A stretch of 64,000 nucleotides of DNA from Candidatus Thiodiazotropha sp. LNASS1 (GCF_964212655.1 NZ_OZ156465.1:3100001-3164000), one strand, 5' to 3'. Shown: positions 8,902 through 18,877, counted from the stretch's first letter. The notes: a model not told the origin generated them from the sequence alone. Program-made: numbers and translations.

Positions 8902-9663
8902 ATGTCGGATCTTGACTTGAAAGGCAGGGGCATCCTGGTTACACGGGCCGCGCATCAGGCGGATGGCCTGGTAGAGCGGATTCAGACCGGCCAGGGGAGG
9001 GCGATTCGCTTTCCGGCACTGGAAATCCTTGCCTGCGAACAACCCGGTCCGGTGCGTGATCTGTTGCAGCGGAACTGGGACGTGATCATCTTTGTCAGTC
9101 CCAATGCCGTCATCCATGCCTTGAAATTGTTAGCGGGCAATCGGCTTCAAGCTACCCTGGGGGCGGTCGGACAGGCGACAGCGGCAGTGTTGCGTCAGTC
9201 CGGGTATAGTATCGATCTGTTGCCCGCGGATCGATATGACAGTGAAGGTCTGCTGATGCTGGCTCCGTTGCAGGAGATGACGGGTAAAAAGGTGCTGATC
9301 GTTCGTGGCGAAGGGGGTCGGGCTCTATTGGGCGAAGGCCTTCAGGCGAGAGGTGCTGAAGTAGGTTATGCTGAAGTCTATCGGCGGGTCAGACCGGCAG
9401 TCGACCCTGACCCACTATTGGCGCAATGGCGGGAGCAGATTGATCTGGTGACTGCCACCAGTATTGAAATCATGGAAAATCTTATCACGCTGGTGGGAGA
9501 ACCAGGCTGGCCCCTGTTACAGCATACGCCACTCCTGGTGATCAGCGAGCGGATGCTCAGGCATGCGGAAAGCAGGGGATTTCAGACCATCCTGCTCGCC
9601 GCTGGCGCGAACGATGATGCAATCATGTCGGCGATTCAGAACTGGGTAGAATGTACCTCCTGA
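8902..9663 (+). CDS. hemD: Uroporphyrinogen-III synthase
   Basis: Closes and inverts ring D of hydroxymethylbilane to make uroporphyrinogen III, the branch point for haem, sirohaem and cobalamin. 253 residues with the weakly conserved two-domain HemD pattern: ILVTRAAHQADGL at the N-terminus, FVSPNAV, YDSEGLL and a TSIEIMENL segment. GGATAAGC precedes the ATG. It follows hemC by 38 bp and precedes hemX by 46 bp. Confidence 0.93.
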   Translation: MSDLDLKGRGILVTRAAHQADGLVERIQTGQGRAIRFPALEILACEQPGPVRDLLQRNWDVIIFVSPNAVIHALKLLAGNRLQATLGAVGQATAAVLRQSGYSIDLLPADRYDSEGLLMLAPLQEMTGKKVLIVRGEGGRALLGEGLQARGAEVGYAEVYRRVRPAVDPDPLLAQWREQIDLVTATSIEIMENLITLVGEPGWPLLQHTPLLVISERMLRHAESRGFQTILLAAGANDDAIMSAIQNWVECTS

Positions 9664-9709
9664 ATGAGTCTATACGATCAGTTCGAAACGTCAGGACTGG
9701 CGTTGCGGG

Positions 9710-10912
9710 ATGGCTGATACGGGAGTTGAGAGCGAGCAGGATATGAGTGAAAAAATCGATGAATCTGGCAGCAGCCAGGCAGAAACTGAGGCGGAATTCA
9801 CGGATACCATCGAGGGTGAGGTGGAGCGAATCGATGAATCCGCAGGCAGATCCGGCTCCACCCGTCTACCTATCCTACTGGCGGTTGTAGCGCTGTTGAC
9901 GGTGACAGCCGGCCTGGTGCTTGGCTACCGCTATTGGCTTGACATGAAACAGACCCTGGTCTCACTCAATGATGATCTGGTAAAGGCCAATCAGGAACAG
10001 TCTCAATTTGAGCGGCAACTGGCGCAGACACGACAGCATTTCGAACAACAGCAACAGGCGATTGCGGCACAAAAGAGTGCCCTGGAGAAGCAGGCGGAGA
10101 GTATCCGGCTGGCAAGGGAGGCATCACAGCAACAGGGCGATCAACTCTACCGCTCGCTGGCGGAGATTCAAACCCGTATGGGCGGCAAGGAGGGGCAGTG
10201 GCGGGTCGCAGAGGCCGAATATCTGATGCGTGTCGCCAATCATCGGCTAACCCTCATGGGCGACCCGAACACGGCCATGGAGGCGTTGAAATCTGCGGAT
10301 GAGCGACTGACTGCAAGCGGTGATCCCGGTTGGTCGGGAGTGCGGGAGAACATCGCAGCTGAGATCACTCGATTGACAGCCCTGCCGAAGGTGGACAGTG
10401 CCGGAATCAGCGCCGAACTGAATGCCCTTGCGAAACGAGTTGAAGCGCTTCCCCTGCGGGATGCAGGAATGGTTCAGGGTCCTATCTCGGCTCAGCCGGA
10501 TTCCTTGCCGGAAATTGCCGATAATGGGGAATTCACACTGCAAAAACTGCTTGACGATTTTTGGCAGGGATTCAAATCGATGATGGTGATACGTCATCAT
10601 GATCGTCCTGTAAGCGCCATGCTGCCACCCGAGCAGCGCTACTTTCTGCTGCAGAATCTAAGTCTCAAAATCGAGAATGCGAAAGCGGCGATGATGGGAC
10701 GAAACCAGGCCCTCTATACCGACAACCTGACCAGTGCGGCAGAGTGGGTCGATCACTATTTCCAGGCAACGGCACCTGAAGTGATCGGGTTCAAGTCACA
10801 ACTGGAGGGATTGGCGGCAAGGGTGATCGCACCTGAGCTGCCGGACATCTCCGGCTCCTTGCGTGCGCTGCAGAAGAGACGGCAAACGATGAACCGGGAG
10901 GGTCTCCGGTGA
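9710..10912 (+). CDS. hemX: HemX-like membrane protein (uroporphyrinogen operon)
   Basis: HemX family protein, often misnamed uroporphyrin-III C-methyltransferase although it lacks that domain. An acidic N-terminal tail of about 60 residues is followed by one membrane helix (LPILLAVVALLTVTAGLVLG), a Gln/Ala-rich coiled coil (about 85-150) and a helical periplasmic domain. MSEKIDES at 9743 is an alternative start. Its role is unproven; it is taken to scaffold haem synthesis at the membrane with HemY. Its stop overlaps the GTG of hemY. Confidence 0.9.
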   Translation: MADTGVESEQDMSEKIDESGSSQAETEAEFTDTIEGEVERIDESAGRSGSTRLPILLAVVALLTVTAGLVLGYRYWLDMKQTLVSLNDDLVKANQEQSQFERQLAQTRQHFEQQQQAIAAQKSALEKQAESIRLAREASQQQGDQLYRSLAEIQTRMGGKEGQWRVAEAEYLMRVANHRLTLMGDPNTAMEALKSADERLTASGDPGWSGVRENIAAEITRLTALPKVDSAGISAELNALAKRVEALPLRDAGMVQGPISAQPDSLPEIADNGEFTLQKLLDDFWQGFKSMMVIRHHDRPVSAMLPPEQRYFLLQNLSLKIENAKAAMMGRNQALYTDNLTSAAEWVDHYFQATAPEVIGFKSQLEGLAARVIAPELPDISGSLRALQKRRQTMNREGLR

Positions 10913-12192
10913 GAACATTGATCGCAGCTTTTCTTGCGCTGTTCGCCGCAGTAGCGATCACACTGCTGGTTAAGCAGGATAACGGTTATATCCTGATCGG
11001 TTATGGTCATTGGACCATCGAAGGCAGCCTTGCGCTGTTCAGCCTGGCCATGTTGGCGCTGTTTCTGGTTGCCTATATTGCCCTCAGGACGGCTTCACGA
11101 ATCTGGCAAATGCCGGAGCGTGTGGCCGAGTGGCGGAGAAAGCGCCGAAGCTTCAAGGCCAGACAGGCCCTGACCCGTGGGCTGGTGGAGCTCGCTGAAG
11201 GGCGCTGGAAGGTTGCGGAGAGGCATCTGACACGTAATGTCGCTCAATCCGAAACCCCTTTGCTTAACTATCTGGCGGCAGCCCGCGCCGCTCAGCTGCA
11301 GGGCGAACATACCCGGCGGGATGACTATCTCCACCTGGCCCACGAGAGCATGCCCTCGGCCGACGTGGCGGTGGGGCTCACCCAGGCTGAATTGCAGTTG
11401 GCTCATCAGCAGTACGAGCAGGCCCTGGCGACCCTGATGCATGTGCGATCACTGTCGCCAAAACACAATTATGTGCTGACCTTACTGAAGAAACTGTATG
11501 AGAATCTCGGTGAGTGGAAAAAATTGGAAGAGATGCTGCCGGAGCTGAAACGCCGCAAGGTCATCAACGAATCCGACTACCAGGAGCTGGAGATACGTGT
11601 CTATCGCGAGCGCCTGAAGCAGGAATCCTCAACCCTTGAAGGCCTGCTGCAATACTGGTCGCGCATACCCAAGGGCATCAGGCAACTGCAGGAGATATTG
11701 CTTGAATATTGCGAATATATGATGGCCCTGGACGCAGGATCCCGGATTGAACCGTTGATAGCCGCCTCTTTGCAGCGCGAGTGGAACAGCGAATTGGTCA
11801 ACCTGTACGGTCTGATCGAACTTGCCAACCCCTCCCACCAGCTGGAGATGGCGGAGGGCTGGCTTAAGAGCCGCCAGGAGGACTCTGGACTGCTGTTGAC
11901 GTTAGCCAGGCTCTCCCTGAAGAACAAATTGTGGGGTAAGGCGCGCAGCTATCTGGAAGCCAGTATCGGCATTTCAGCGACACCAGAGTCCTATCAACAG
12001 CTCGGTCTGTTGTTGGAGCGTTTGGGTGAAGACGATGGGGCGTTACGCTGTTTCCGCGCAGGCCTGGCCTTGCAACATGCGGAACCGCAGCGGTCCCTGC
12101 CACCCATAGGTAGCAGGCCTGTATTGAGCAATAAATCGGTTGTCGACGATGCCGCATACAGTGAGTCTTTGAACACACCTGCAAGATCCTGA
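10909..12192 (+). CDS. hemY: HemY, TPR membrane protein of haem synthesis
   Basis: 427 residues. Two N-terminal membrane helices (TLIAAFLALFAAVAITLLV, then ALFSLAMLALFLVAYIAL) are followed by tetratricopeptide repeats over most of the C-terminal 300 residues. The start is GTG in a GTGA overlap with hemX, so translation is coupled. This is the proteobacterial HemY of the hemCDXY operon, not the Bacillus oxidase of the same name. Precise biochemistry unknown. Confidence 0.92.
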   Translation: MRTLIAAFLALFAAVAITLLVKQDNGYILIGYGHWTIEGSLALFSLAMLALFLVAYIALRTASRIWQMPERVAEWRRKRRSFKARQALTRGLVELAEGRWKVAERHLTRNVAQSETPLLNYLAAARAAQLQGEHTRRDDYLHLAHESMPSADVAVGLTQAELQLAHQQYEQALATLMHVRSLSPKHNYVLTLLKKLYENLGEWKKLEEMLPELKRRKVINESDYQELEIRVYRERLKQESSTLEGLLQYWSRIPKGIRQLQEILLEYCEYMMALDAGSRIEPLIAASLQREWNSELVNLYGLIELANPSHQLEMAEGWLKSRQEDSGLLLTLARLSLKNKLWGKARSYLEASIGISATPESYQQLGLLLERLGEDDGALRCFRAGLALQHAEPQRSLPPIGSRPVLSNKSVVDDAAYSESLNTPARS

Positions 12193-12369
12193 CCTTGCTT
12201 GCTGTAGCAGAATTCATCTTTACTATAATGTTAACTGGTTGTAATTGAGCAAAACAGTTGGTTGAACAACCAGGATTTTTCATATATACCCCATACCTAA
12301 TAAGGGTTATACATCGATAACATATGACCGTTCAAAAGGAGTTGCACACCAGATAAACAACTGATCAGC
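12193..12369. other. hemY-cytochrome spacer with a weak hairpin
   Basis: No gene seen in these 177 bp. The short palindrome TGGTTGAACAACCA (about 12257-12270) is followed by GGATTTTT and could end the hem transcript. AT-rich sequence beyond it may hold the promoter of the cytochrome gene at 12370. Confidence 0.3.
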
Positions 12370-13089
12370 ATGAGGGCTTCAAGAGCCGTGTACAATAATT
12401 GGGTAAAATTAATTGTCTTTTCCCTGTCAATAGTAATGCCCAATGCCAATGCAGGTTGGGACAACGCTGATCTGGAACGTATAGAGGCCATGAACCTGGA
12501 CCCGGATTATGCACGGGGCAGGGCCGTGTATGAGACTTGTGCGGTTTGCCATATGCCGGAAGGCTGGGGAACCCCGAACGGCGCCTATCCGCAAATTGCC
12601 GGTCAGCACCGTTCGGTAGTGATCAAGCAACTGGCCGATATTCGCGCTAAAAATCGCGATAATCCCTCCATGTACCCTTTTGCCATACCTGAAGAGATAG
12701 GTGGCGCTCAAGCCATTGCGGATGTGGCTCACTATATCGAATCGTTGAAGATGACAACCGCCACCGGCAAGGGTGACGGCAGTGACCTCGAGCATGGTGA
12801 AAAGCTCTACAAACAGTACTGCATTGAATGTCATGGCGAACAAGGTCAGGGACTATTCGAAAAGGCCTATCCGGCCATCCATGGCCAACACTACAACTAT
12901 CTTCTGCGCCAGCTGATCTGGATACAGAACGGCAAGCGGCGCAACAGCAACAAAGAGATGGTTAAAGTCATCGAGACCTTTGAGGATCGTGACTTCAAAG
13001 CGATATCCGACTATGTATCCAGGATGCTGCCGGTTGCAGAGAGGCGTTCCGAGCGTACCTGGAAAGATCGCGGGTTGCAGGAGAGATGA
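12370..13089 (+). CDS. Exported diheme cytochrome c (c4-like)
   Basis: Periplasmic diheme cytochrome, 239 residues, with a signal peptide ending near NANA and heme motifs CAVCH (about residue 56) and CIECH (about 156) in two homologous domains. The axial methionine regions are MYPFAIPEEI and NKEMVKVIETF. The stop codon overlaps the ATG of the downstream diguanylate cyclase (ATGA), so the two are translated together. The pairing suggests a redox link to cyclic-di-GMP signalling, which is inference. Confidence 0.85.
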   Translation: MRASRAVYNNWVKLIVFSLSIVMPNANAGWDNADLERIEAMNLDPDYARGRAVYETCAVCHMPEGWGTPNGAYPQIAGQHRSVVIKQLADIRAKNRDNPSMYPFAIPEEIGGAQAIADVAHYIESLKMTTATGKGDGSDLEHGEKLYKQYCIECHGEQGQGLFEKAYPAIHGQHYNYLLRQLIWIQNGKRRNSNKEMVKVIETFEDRDFKAISDYVSRMLPVAERRSERTWKDRGLQER

Positions 13090-14768
13090 ATAATCTCGTG
13101 CCACCTGTCGAGAGCGACGGTGAGATTGAAGAGAACGGTTTTTCTGAGCATAAGGAGTTGATACTCAGTTTCCTGATGCTGTTCATTCCGGCCTCCCTGC
13201 TGCTGGCCTCGATTTTTTATGCCTTCTCCACCCAGACCGAAAAATATGAACTGCAGACGACACTGATTCGTGAGGAGGCAGCGTTGAACAGCGCCAGCGA
13301 ATTGACCTCGCTGCTGTTTGAACAGAAGCTCTCGGACCTCATGGTGCTGGCGGAAGGGGAAGTGCTCAGAAGTTACATCCATGATCCGAGCCTGAAGCAC
13401 TGGATACGTGTCGCACGTGAGTTTTCACTCTTCGCAAGACGGAAACCGAAATATTTTCAATTGCGATACATTGATAACAGCGGCATGGAAGTCATTCGCA
13501 TCAACAGTGACGACAATGTGCAGGAGATCGTCCCCCAGAGTGAGATGCAAAATAAGGCGGATCGCTACTATTTCAAGGAGGCGATGAAGCTGGCATTGGG
13601 TGAGATCTATATCTCTCCCCTGGATCTGAATGTGGAACGGGGCGTGATAGAGCAGCCGATCAAACCTACGGTCCGCTTTGCGACACCGGTATCCGACGGT
13701 TATGGGGGAAAGCGGGGTATCGTCATCATCAATTATACCCCGAATGAACTGTTGCAACGGATCGCCGACAATTTCGAAACCCTGCGCGGCAATGCGGTGA
13801 TGCTCAATAGTCAGGGCCATTGGCTGCAGGGCGTACCCGAGGAGCAATTGTGGGGTTTTATGTATGGTCGTGACGAGACCTTCGCTACACAAAAGCCAGA
13901 TGTCTGGGCTTCCGTCACCAGCAGCGAAAAAGGTTCATTCTTTACCGACGACGGCGTTTATATATTCAAGAGGGCCTATCCTTTAGTACGCAACAGGCTG
14001 GGAACATTGGAAAATGTCGATGAAACGATCGTCCCCTCCCCTAGCAGGGCGGAGAAACGATATTGGATCTTCCTCTCTCATATCTCCAATAGCCTGATTG
14101 AAGATCTCACAGCCAAACGCATGATCGTTGCCACCATTACCTACCTGCTGCTGTTTTTGGTTGCCGGGGTAATCAGTGTCCTGTTTGCCAAGAACAGCGT
14201 GCAGAAAAAACAGGCCTTCCGGAAGCTTCAGCAATATGCCACCACCGATGATCTCACCGGGCTGGCCAATCGGCGTGAACTGGATAAGGTCGCGTTGCGC
14301 GAGTTCAAGCGCGCGACCCGTTTCACCAGACATCTCTCCGTATTGATGCTGGATCTCGACCATTTCAAGTCGATTAACGATACCTATGGCCACAATGTCG
14401 GGGATAGTGTGCTGAGGCATGTGGCCGATATCTGCGTCGGTTCGATCCGCGGGCAGGATTTTATGGCCCGTTACGGTGGAGAGGAGTTCACGATTCTGCT
14501 GCCGGAAACGAATATCGAGAACGGTAGTAATTTGGCACAGCGGATTTGTGATCAGATAGCCGCGATGCCCTATCGAGAGGGACAGCAGCTGATTTCCATC
14601 ACTGTCAGTGTCGGCGCCAGTGAGATCGAGGATGGTGATATCGATTTCAACGATCTGTTGAACCGCGCCGATAAAGCGCTCTACGAGGCAAAGAAAAGGG
14701 GGCGCAATCAGGTGGTGATCTCAACCGCTGGCGAATTCATCTCGCGCCTTGCAGTGATCAGCGAGTAA
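13086..14768 (+). CDS. Membrane diguanylate cyclase (Cache-like sensor + GGDEF)
   Basis: Makes cyclic-di-GMP. 560 residues: membrane helix (about 23-50), a periplasmic region of about 290 residues with a Cache-like pattern (FQLRYIDNSGMEVIRI, RGIVIINYTPNELL), a second helix (about 342-364) and a C-terminal GGDEF domain. The active site is intact as YGGEEF. RGQD five residues before it is the RxxD product-inhibition site, so feedback control is expected. The start overlaps the cytochrome stop and is preceded by AGGAG. No EAL or HD-GYP domain is present. Confidence 0.92.
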   Translation: MNNLVPPVESDGEIEENGFSEHKELILSFLMLFIPASLLLASIFYAFSTQTEKYELQTTLIREEAALNSASELTSLLFEQKLSDLMVLAEGEVLRSYIHDPSLKHWIRVAREFSLFARRKPKYFQLRYIDNSGMEVIRINSDDNVQEIVPQSEMQNKADRYYFKEAMKLALGEIYISPLDLNVERGVIEQPIKPTVRFATPVSDGYGGKRGIVIINYTPNELLQRIADNFETLRGNAVMLNSQGHWLQGVPEEQLWGFMYGRDETFATQKPDVWASVTSSEKGSFFTDDGVYIFKRAYPLVRNRLGTLENVDETIVPSPSRAEKRYWIFLSHISNSLIEDLTAKRMIVATITYLLLFLVAGVISVLFAKNSVQKKQAFRKLQQYATTDDLTGLANRRELDKVALREFKRATRFTRHLSVLMLDLDHFKSINDTYGHNVGDSVLRHVADICVGSIRGQDFMARYGGEEFTILLPETNIENGSNLAQRICDQIAAMPYREGQQLISITVSVGASEIEDGDIDFNDLLNRADKALYEAKKRGRNQVVISTAGEFISRLAVISE

Positions 14769-14769
14769 T

Positions 14770-17700
14770 CTATTTTATTCCGGGCGCAATAACGGCCTTC
14801 AGTTCCTGCGTGCCCGTATGAATGCCCGCCCTGGCCGCCGCATCGAGCAGATTTTCGGCCTGTTGAGACATCTGGTCGCATTCGCCTCTAAGGTGTGATG
14901 CCAATAGGCGACCGCGTTCGATATAGAAATCACTCCAGGTGAGTGGTTCGTCCCGGGTGTATTCCGCCAAGGCATCCGCGTAATAGAGCATCCTTTCCGG
15001 TTCCGCCTTGTGCAGATAGACCTCAATCATGTTCTGATAGAAATGGAGATAGTTGTGGCTGAGGCTGCCCTGGTCCAGGTAGCGCTGCCCTTCGCGAATC
15101 GCATCCTGGCGCTGCTTCTCATTCCTGGTCACGCGCGCCAACACCCCGAGAATATAGGGAGCGATGTGGGTCGGTACGGAATCAAGTGCCGCCCGGTAGG
15201 CGCGCTCCAGGTAGTGGAGGCCCTCTTGAATCTCCCCCTTCAGTACCTTGGCTTCACCGATTTGGGCAAGGTTGTCACCATAAAAACGACTGGCACGGAG
15301 CTGCTGCGCCAGCTTCAGGCCGAAATGACCGTAACGTTCCGCGGAATCGATATCTTCGGTAAACAGCAACACCAGGCCGAGATTCATATAGGCCGTCATC
15401 TCGGCCCTGAGATTGCCATACTCTGCAGCGAGTTTTCCCGCTTCCTGCAGGGTCGCCAATGCTTCGGTTACCGAGCCGGTATAGAGATGGGTCAAACCAT
15501 ACATGGACAGGCTGCCGACTTCCTGGGGCAGGCGCTGTTCTGTCCTCGCCAGTTCCAGGCATCGCTCGAAATAATCCCTTGCCGTCATTATCAGCCCTTT
15601 GGCGTAACAGGCATCCGCCATCCCGGCCTGGGCGCGAATCTCAAGCAGCGGGTTGGCGGACTCTCTGGCCAGGGTCTCAGCCTGTTGGTGGGCCTGTAGA
15701 CACTCATCAGTGCGCGCCAGGGCGAAAAGAATATCACCCCTTCGATAGTGCAGTTCTGTGAGCAAGGCGGTGTTTTGGCTCATCTCCGCCAGGGGTGCGG
15801 CATGATCAAGTGTCTCCAGCGCCTGATCCAGTTTGTCCTGTACCGTCAGGCCGGTGGCCCGTCCGATCAATGCACGGCATCGGATTTGGTCATCGCTAGC
15901 CGAATCTGCGGCAGCGGCGAAGGCATGGATGGCGGATGAGATTGCGCCTGCCTGGATCAGCAGGTCGCCTTGCAGGCAGTTTAGTTGGGTGCCCAATTGC
16001 GCTGATTGCGCAATTTCGGCACCACGGGAGGCCAGCGATAAGGCCTGCTCGAAGTCAGCCATGCGTACCGCCAGCAGGGCCGCCTGCAGATAGGCATCCG
16101 CCGCATCCTCACTGCCACCAAAGTCGAGATGCCGGGCATGCAGGGCGGCGTCACGTTGTCGGTACCATGCCGCTGCCCGTAAATGGAGGGCACGCCTATG
16201 GGATGCCAGTAATGAGTCGTAGATAGCATCGCGCAACAGTACGTGGACAAAGAGATAGTCCTCTCCCTCGGGTTGCAGCAGACGTTGATTGAGTAGGGCA
16301 TCGGGTCGATATTCGTTTTTACCGAGTAGCTGGAGCACGGCATCCAGCCTGAATCTTTGCCCCAGCACTGATGCGGCTTGAACGGCCAGCCGGTCCTCAT
16401 CGGCGAGCAGATCGAGTCTCGACATCACCAGGCTATGGATCGAGTCCGGTACATTCTTCCCCGGATCGGTGGTACCCAGAAGCAGCTGCTCGAGATATAA
16501 AGGATTGCCTCCCGAACGGTCGATACATGCGGAGACGAATGCCTGATCCCGGTCGGCGATCTGTTGCGCCAGGTTTCTTGCATGCTCTTTGGATAGTGGG
16601 CTTAGATCGAGCGTGGTCAAGGGCGCCCCATGCATAGCGCTGCGCCATGCCGGATCGAGGGGTTCACCTTCGACTCGGGATGTAATGAGCAGCAGGGCCG
16701 CATGTCGACTGACACTATCCGTGAGTTCGGCGATATGGTTAAGGGTCGTCTGATCGGCCCAGTGGATATCTTCCACAATCAGCAGTCGCGGGGCCTCCTG
16801 AGAGGCATTTGCGAGAATGGATCGGAGGATTTGTTGAGCCCCTCGGCGCTGCGCCTCGTCGCCGATGCTGCCGATAGAGGTGGCCGGTTCCTCATCGATG
16901 GTCAGATGAAACAAACGTTGCAGTATGCTTGGGTAGATGGCAGGGTTCCACGCCTGCCCCATTGCCTGCTTTACCGAAGCTTCGATCTCATCAGCCGTGG
17001 CACGATTGCTGAGTCCCATTAGTTGACGCAACAGTGAGGGAATGGGTTCTGTCGCTGACTCCATACCGAAGTCAAGCACCAGTGTCCGGTGAGGAATGAC
17101 GCCCATCTGAACTGCATGTCGGCAGATCTCCCCCACGAGACGTGTTTTACCTATTCCCGCTTCTCCACGAAGCAGATAGGTCTCGCCCGCCAGATCTTCG
17201 GTGCAGGCCACCAGGGCGGCGTTGAATTGCCTCAACTCCCGGCTTCGTCCGACGAAGGGGGGCCAGTTTTTATGTTGCGCCTCCCCTGATTTGACTGTCG
17301 CGACACGCCATACAGTATCATCCCGTCTTGTCGCCTCGATATTCAGACGAAGACCCAGATAGGCCGGCTCGGTAAGCAGAAGCTCTCCAGGCGCACCTGA
17401 GCGCGCCAACTGTTCCGCCTGGGCAAATACCGCTCCGGATACGGCTCCGTCGGGATCGCTCAACACTGATCCTGTGGCGATACCGCACTGAATCCCCAGT
17501 TGATGCGGCCAATCACTGGACCGCTCGGTTTTCGTTATCAGTTCGAACACCATTTGAAGCGCTTTTTCACACTCATTGCCATGGGCTTTTTCGAGACCGA
17601 AGAGTATGACTATGGCATCCCCATGGTGGTGATGGAGGATTCCGCCATAGCGGTTGATCAGGGGGGGCAGGTGAGCAAGCAACTGCTTGTTCGCCCTGTG

Positions 17701-18609
17701 CAATTTCTCAGGATCGCCTGCAGCCATCAAATCAAGATAGTGTGCCAGATGGAGATGGGCAACGGCCACCGTGCGCAACAGCTGGGGTTGGGGCTGAGCG
17801 GTCTGCTTGGATAATGGTTGCTGCAGGTATGGTTTCCGGGTTGGTGGGCTGTCCGGCTCGACAGCTGCGTTGTCATTGTCATCCCCGCTGCGTTGACGGC
17901 GGATATCACTATACAGTTGCTCTGTCTCTGGCTGCGGAGGGAGGCCGAGTTCGCGCATCAGCAAACGCCGGCATTGGCGAAATTGTCGCAGGGCATCGGC
18001 GGGCCGGTTAAGCCGGGCATAGAGCTGCATCAGGATGCGGTGGACCTGCTCCTGGAGGGGATCGCTGCCGAGCAGTCTTATCCCCAGACGGATTCCCGAC
18101 TCAAACTGAGCGGTATCCAGGTAGTGATCCAGCAGTTTAGACATACTGCTGATGGCATGTTCCCGATAGTGGCTGCGTTGGGTCATCAGCCACTCTTCAT
18201 AGTTGTTAGCGCGGGGGTTGAAGCCTTCCAGGAACTCGCCATTGTAGAGAGATGCCAACTCGATCAGGTGCTCTGGAGACTGCTGATGCTGCAACAGGCC
18301 ATCGAACGTTCCGGTATCGGTATCGATATGACCGCTTTTAAGTAACACGCTCTCCTGATCGGCAGCAAGCGCATCGGCGTGATCGCCCAATACCTTGCGC
18401 AATCCGCTGAGAGCCTGGCGCAGACTGTGCCGGGCTTGGGCATCATTGCTCTCCTCCCACAATAGCAGCGCCAACCTGTCCCTGGGTTGAGGCTTCTCCT
18501 GGTGCAAGGCCAGCCAGGCCAGGAGTGCCTTGGCTTTGCGCGACCTCAAATCGACAGCAGTGCCGCTATCGTCAATCAGTTGAAAGCCGCCGAAAAGTGA
18601 CAGTTCCAT
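14770..18609 (-). CDS. SARP/BTAD transcriptional regulator with cyclase-like, STAND ATPase and TPR domains
   Basis: 1279-residue multidomain regulator. Residues 1-95 form an OmpR-type winged helix (FGGFQLIDDSG, SRKAKALLAWLALH), 100-245 the BTAD helical domain (YNGEFLEGF, QEQVHRILMQLYARLNRPADAL), and about 275-430 a class III nucleotide-cyclase fold (INRYGGILHHHHGDAIVILFG). An AAA/STAND ATPase (GEAGIGKTRL Walker A, LLIVEDIHWAD Walker B) and C-terminal TPR repeats (about 850-1250) follow. The first metal-binding Asp of the cyclase appears replaced (VAVAHLHLAHYL), so catalysis is doubtful. It faces the methyltransferase gene at 18878, its most likely target. The ligand is unknown. Confidence 0.88.
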   Translation of the reverse strand: MELSLFGGFQLIDDSGTAVDLRSRKAKALLAWLALHQEKPQPRDRLALLLWEESNDAQARHSLRQALSGLRKVLGDHADALAADQESVLLKSGHIDTDTGTFDGLLQHQQSPEHLIELASLYNGEFLEGFNPRANNYEEWLMTQRSHYREHAISSMSKLLDHYLDTAQFESGIRLGIRLLGSDPLQEQVHRILMQLYARLNRPADALRQFRQCRRLLMRELGLPPQPETEQLYSDIRRQRSGDDNDNAAVEPDSPPTRKPYLQQPLSKQTAQPQPQLLRTVAVAHLHLAHYLDLMAAGDPEKLHRANKQLLAHLPPLINRYGGILHHHHGDAIVILFGLEKAHGNECEKALQMVFELITKTERSSDWPHQLGIQCGIATGSVLSDPDGAVSGAVFAQAEQLARSGAPGELLLTEPAYLGLRLNIEATRRDDTVWRVATVKSGEAQHKNWPPFVGRSRELRQFNAALVACTEDLAGETYLLRGEAGIGKTRLVGEICRHAVQMGVIPHRTLVLDFGMESATEPIPSLLRQLMGLSNRATADEIEASVKQAMGQAWNPAIYPSILQRLFHLTIDEEPATSIGSIGDEAQRRGAQQILRSILANASQEAPRLLIVEDIHWADQTTLNHIAELTDSVSRHAALLLITSRVEGEPLDPAWRSAMHGAPLTTLDLSPLSKEHARNLAQQIADRDQAFVSACIDRSGGNPLYLEQLLLGTTDPGKNVPDSIHSLVMSRLDLLADEDRLAVQAASVLGQRFRLDAVLQLLGKNEYRPDALLNQRLLQPEGEDYLFVHVLLRDAIYDSLLASHRRALHLRAAAWYRQRDAALHARHLDFGGSEDAADAYLQAALLAVRMADFEQALSLASRGAEIAQSAQLGTQLNCLQGDLLIQAGAISSAIHAFAAAADSASDDQIRCRALIGRATGLTVQDKLDQALETLDHAAPLAEMSQNTALLTELHYRRGDILFALARTDECLQAHQQAETLARESANPLLEIRAQAGMADACYAKGLIMTARDYFERCLELARTEQRLPQEVGSLSMYGLTHLYTGSVTEALATLQEAGKLAAEYGNLRAEMTAYMNLGLVLLFTEDIDSAERYGHFGLKLAQQLRASRFYGDNLAQIGEAKVLKGEIQEGLHYLERAYRAALDSVPTHIAPYILGVLARVTRNEKQRQDAIREGQRYLDQGSLSHNYLHFYQNMIEVYLHKAEPERMLYYADALAEYTRDEPLTWSDFYIERGRLLASHLRGECDQMSQQAENLLDAAARAGIHTGTQELKAVIAPGIK

Positions 18610-18755
18610 ACAGGGTTCCCGGTGTTGGCTCTGTTATGTGTGTTTGTTCAATTCAGAGATACTTGCAAGCGTGGGAGGTATCGTCATAGCCATACATGCA
18701 GGCCCAAATGAAAAAATAGGTACACGCCCTCAAAAAAAATTAACCATTCGGTTGT

Positions 18756-18810
18756 TTTTGACGTTCTTTTGACGGATAGCGACCGGCTACTGTGACGCTT
18801 GCTAATTAAA
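18756..18810 (+). promoter_or_regulatory. Phased direct repeats and promoter, possible SARP box
   Basis: TTTTGACG occurs at 18756 and again at 18767, exactly 11 bp apart. Weaker copies, AGCGACCG at 18778 and CTGTGACG at 18790, continue the same phase to within one base. An AT-rich TAATTA at about 18803 could be the -10 element. Direct repeats with 11-bp spacing next to the -35 region are how SARP regulators are known to bind. The gene on one side encodes such a regulator. Confidence 0.5.
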
Positions 18811-18877
18811 GTAGCACATAACGTCTTGGAAAAAGCGTATTTCAACTGACACAACAATGCACCAAAGGAGACAAGTT

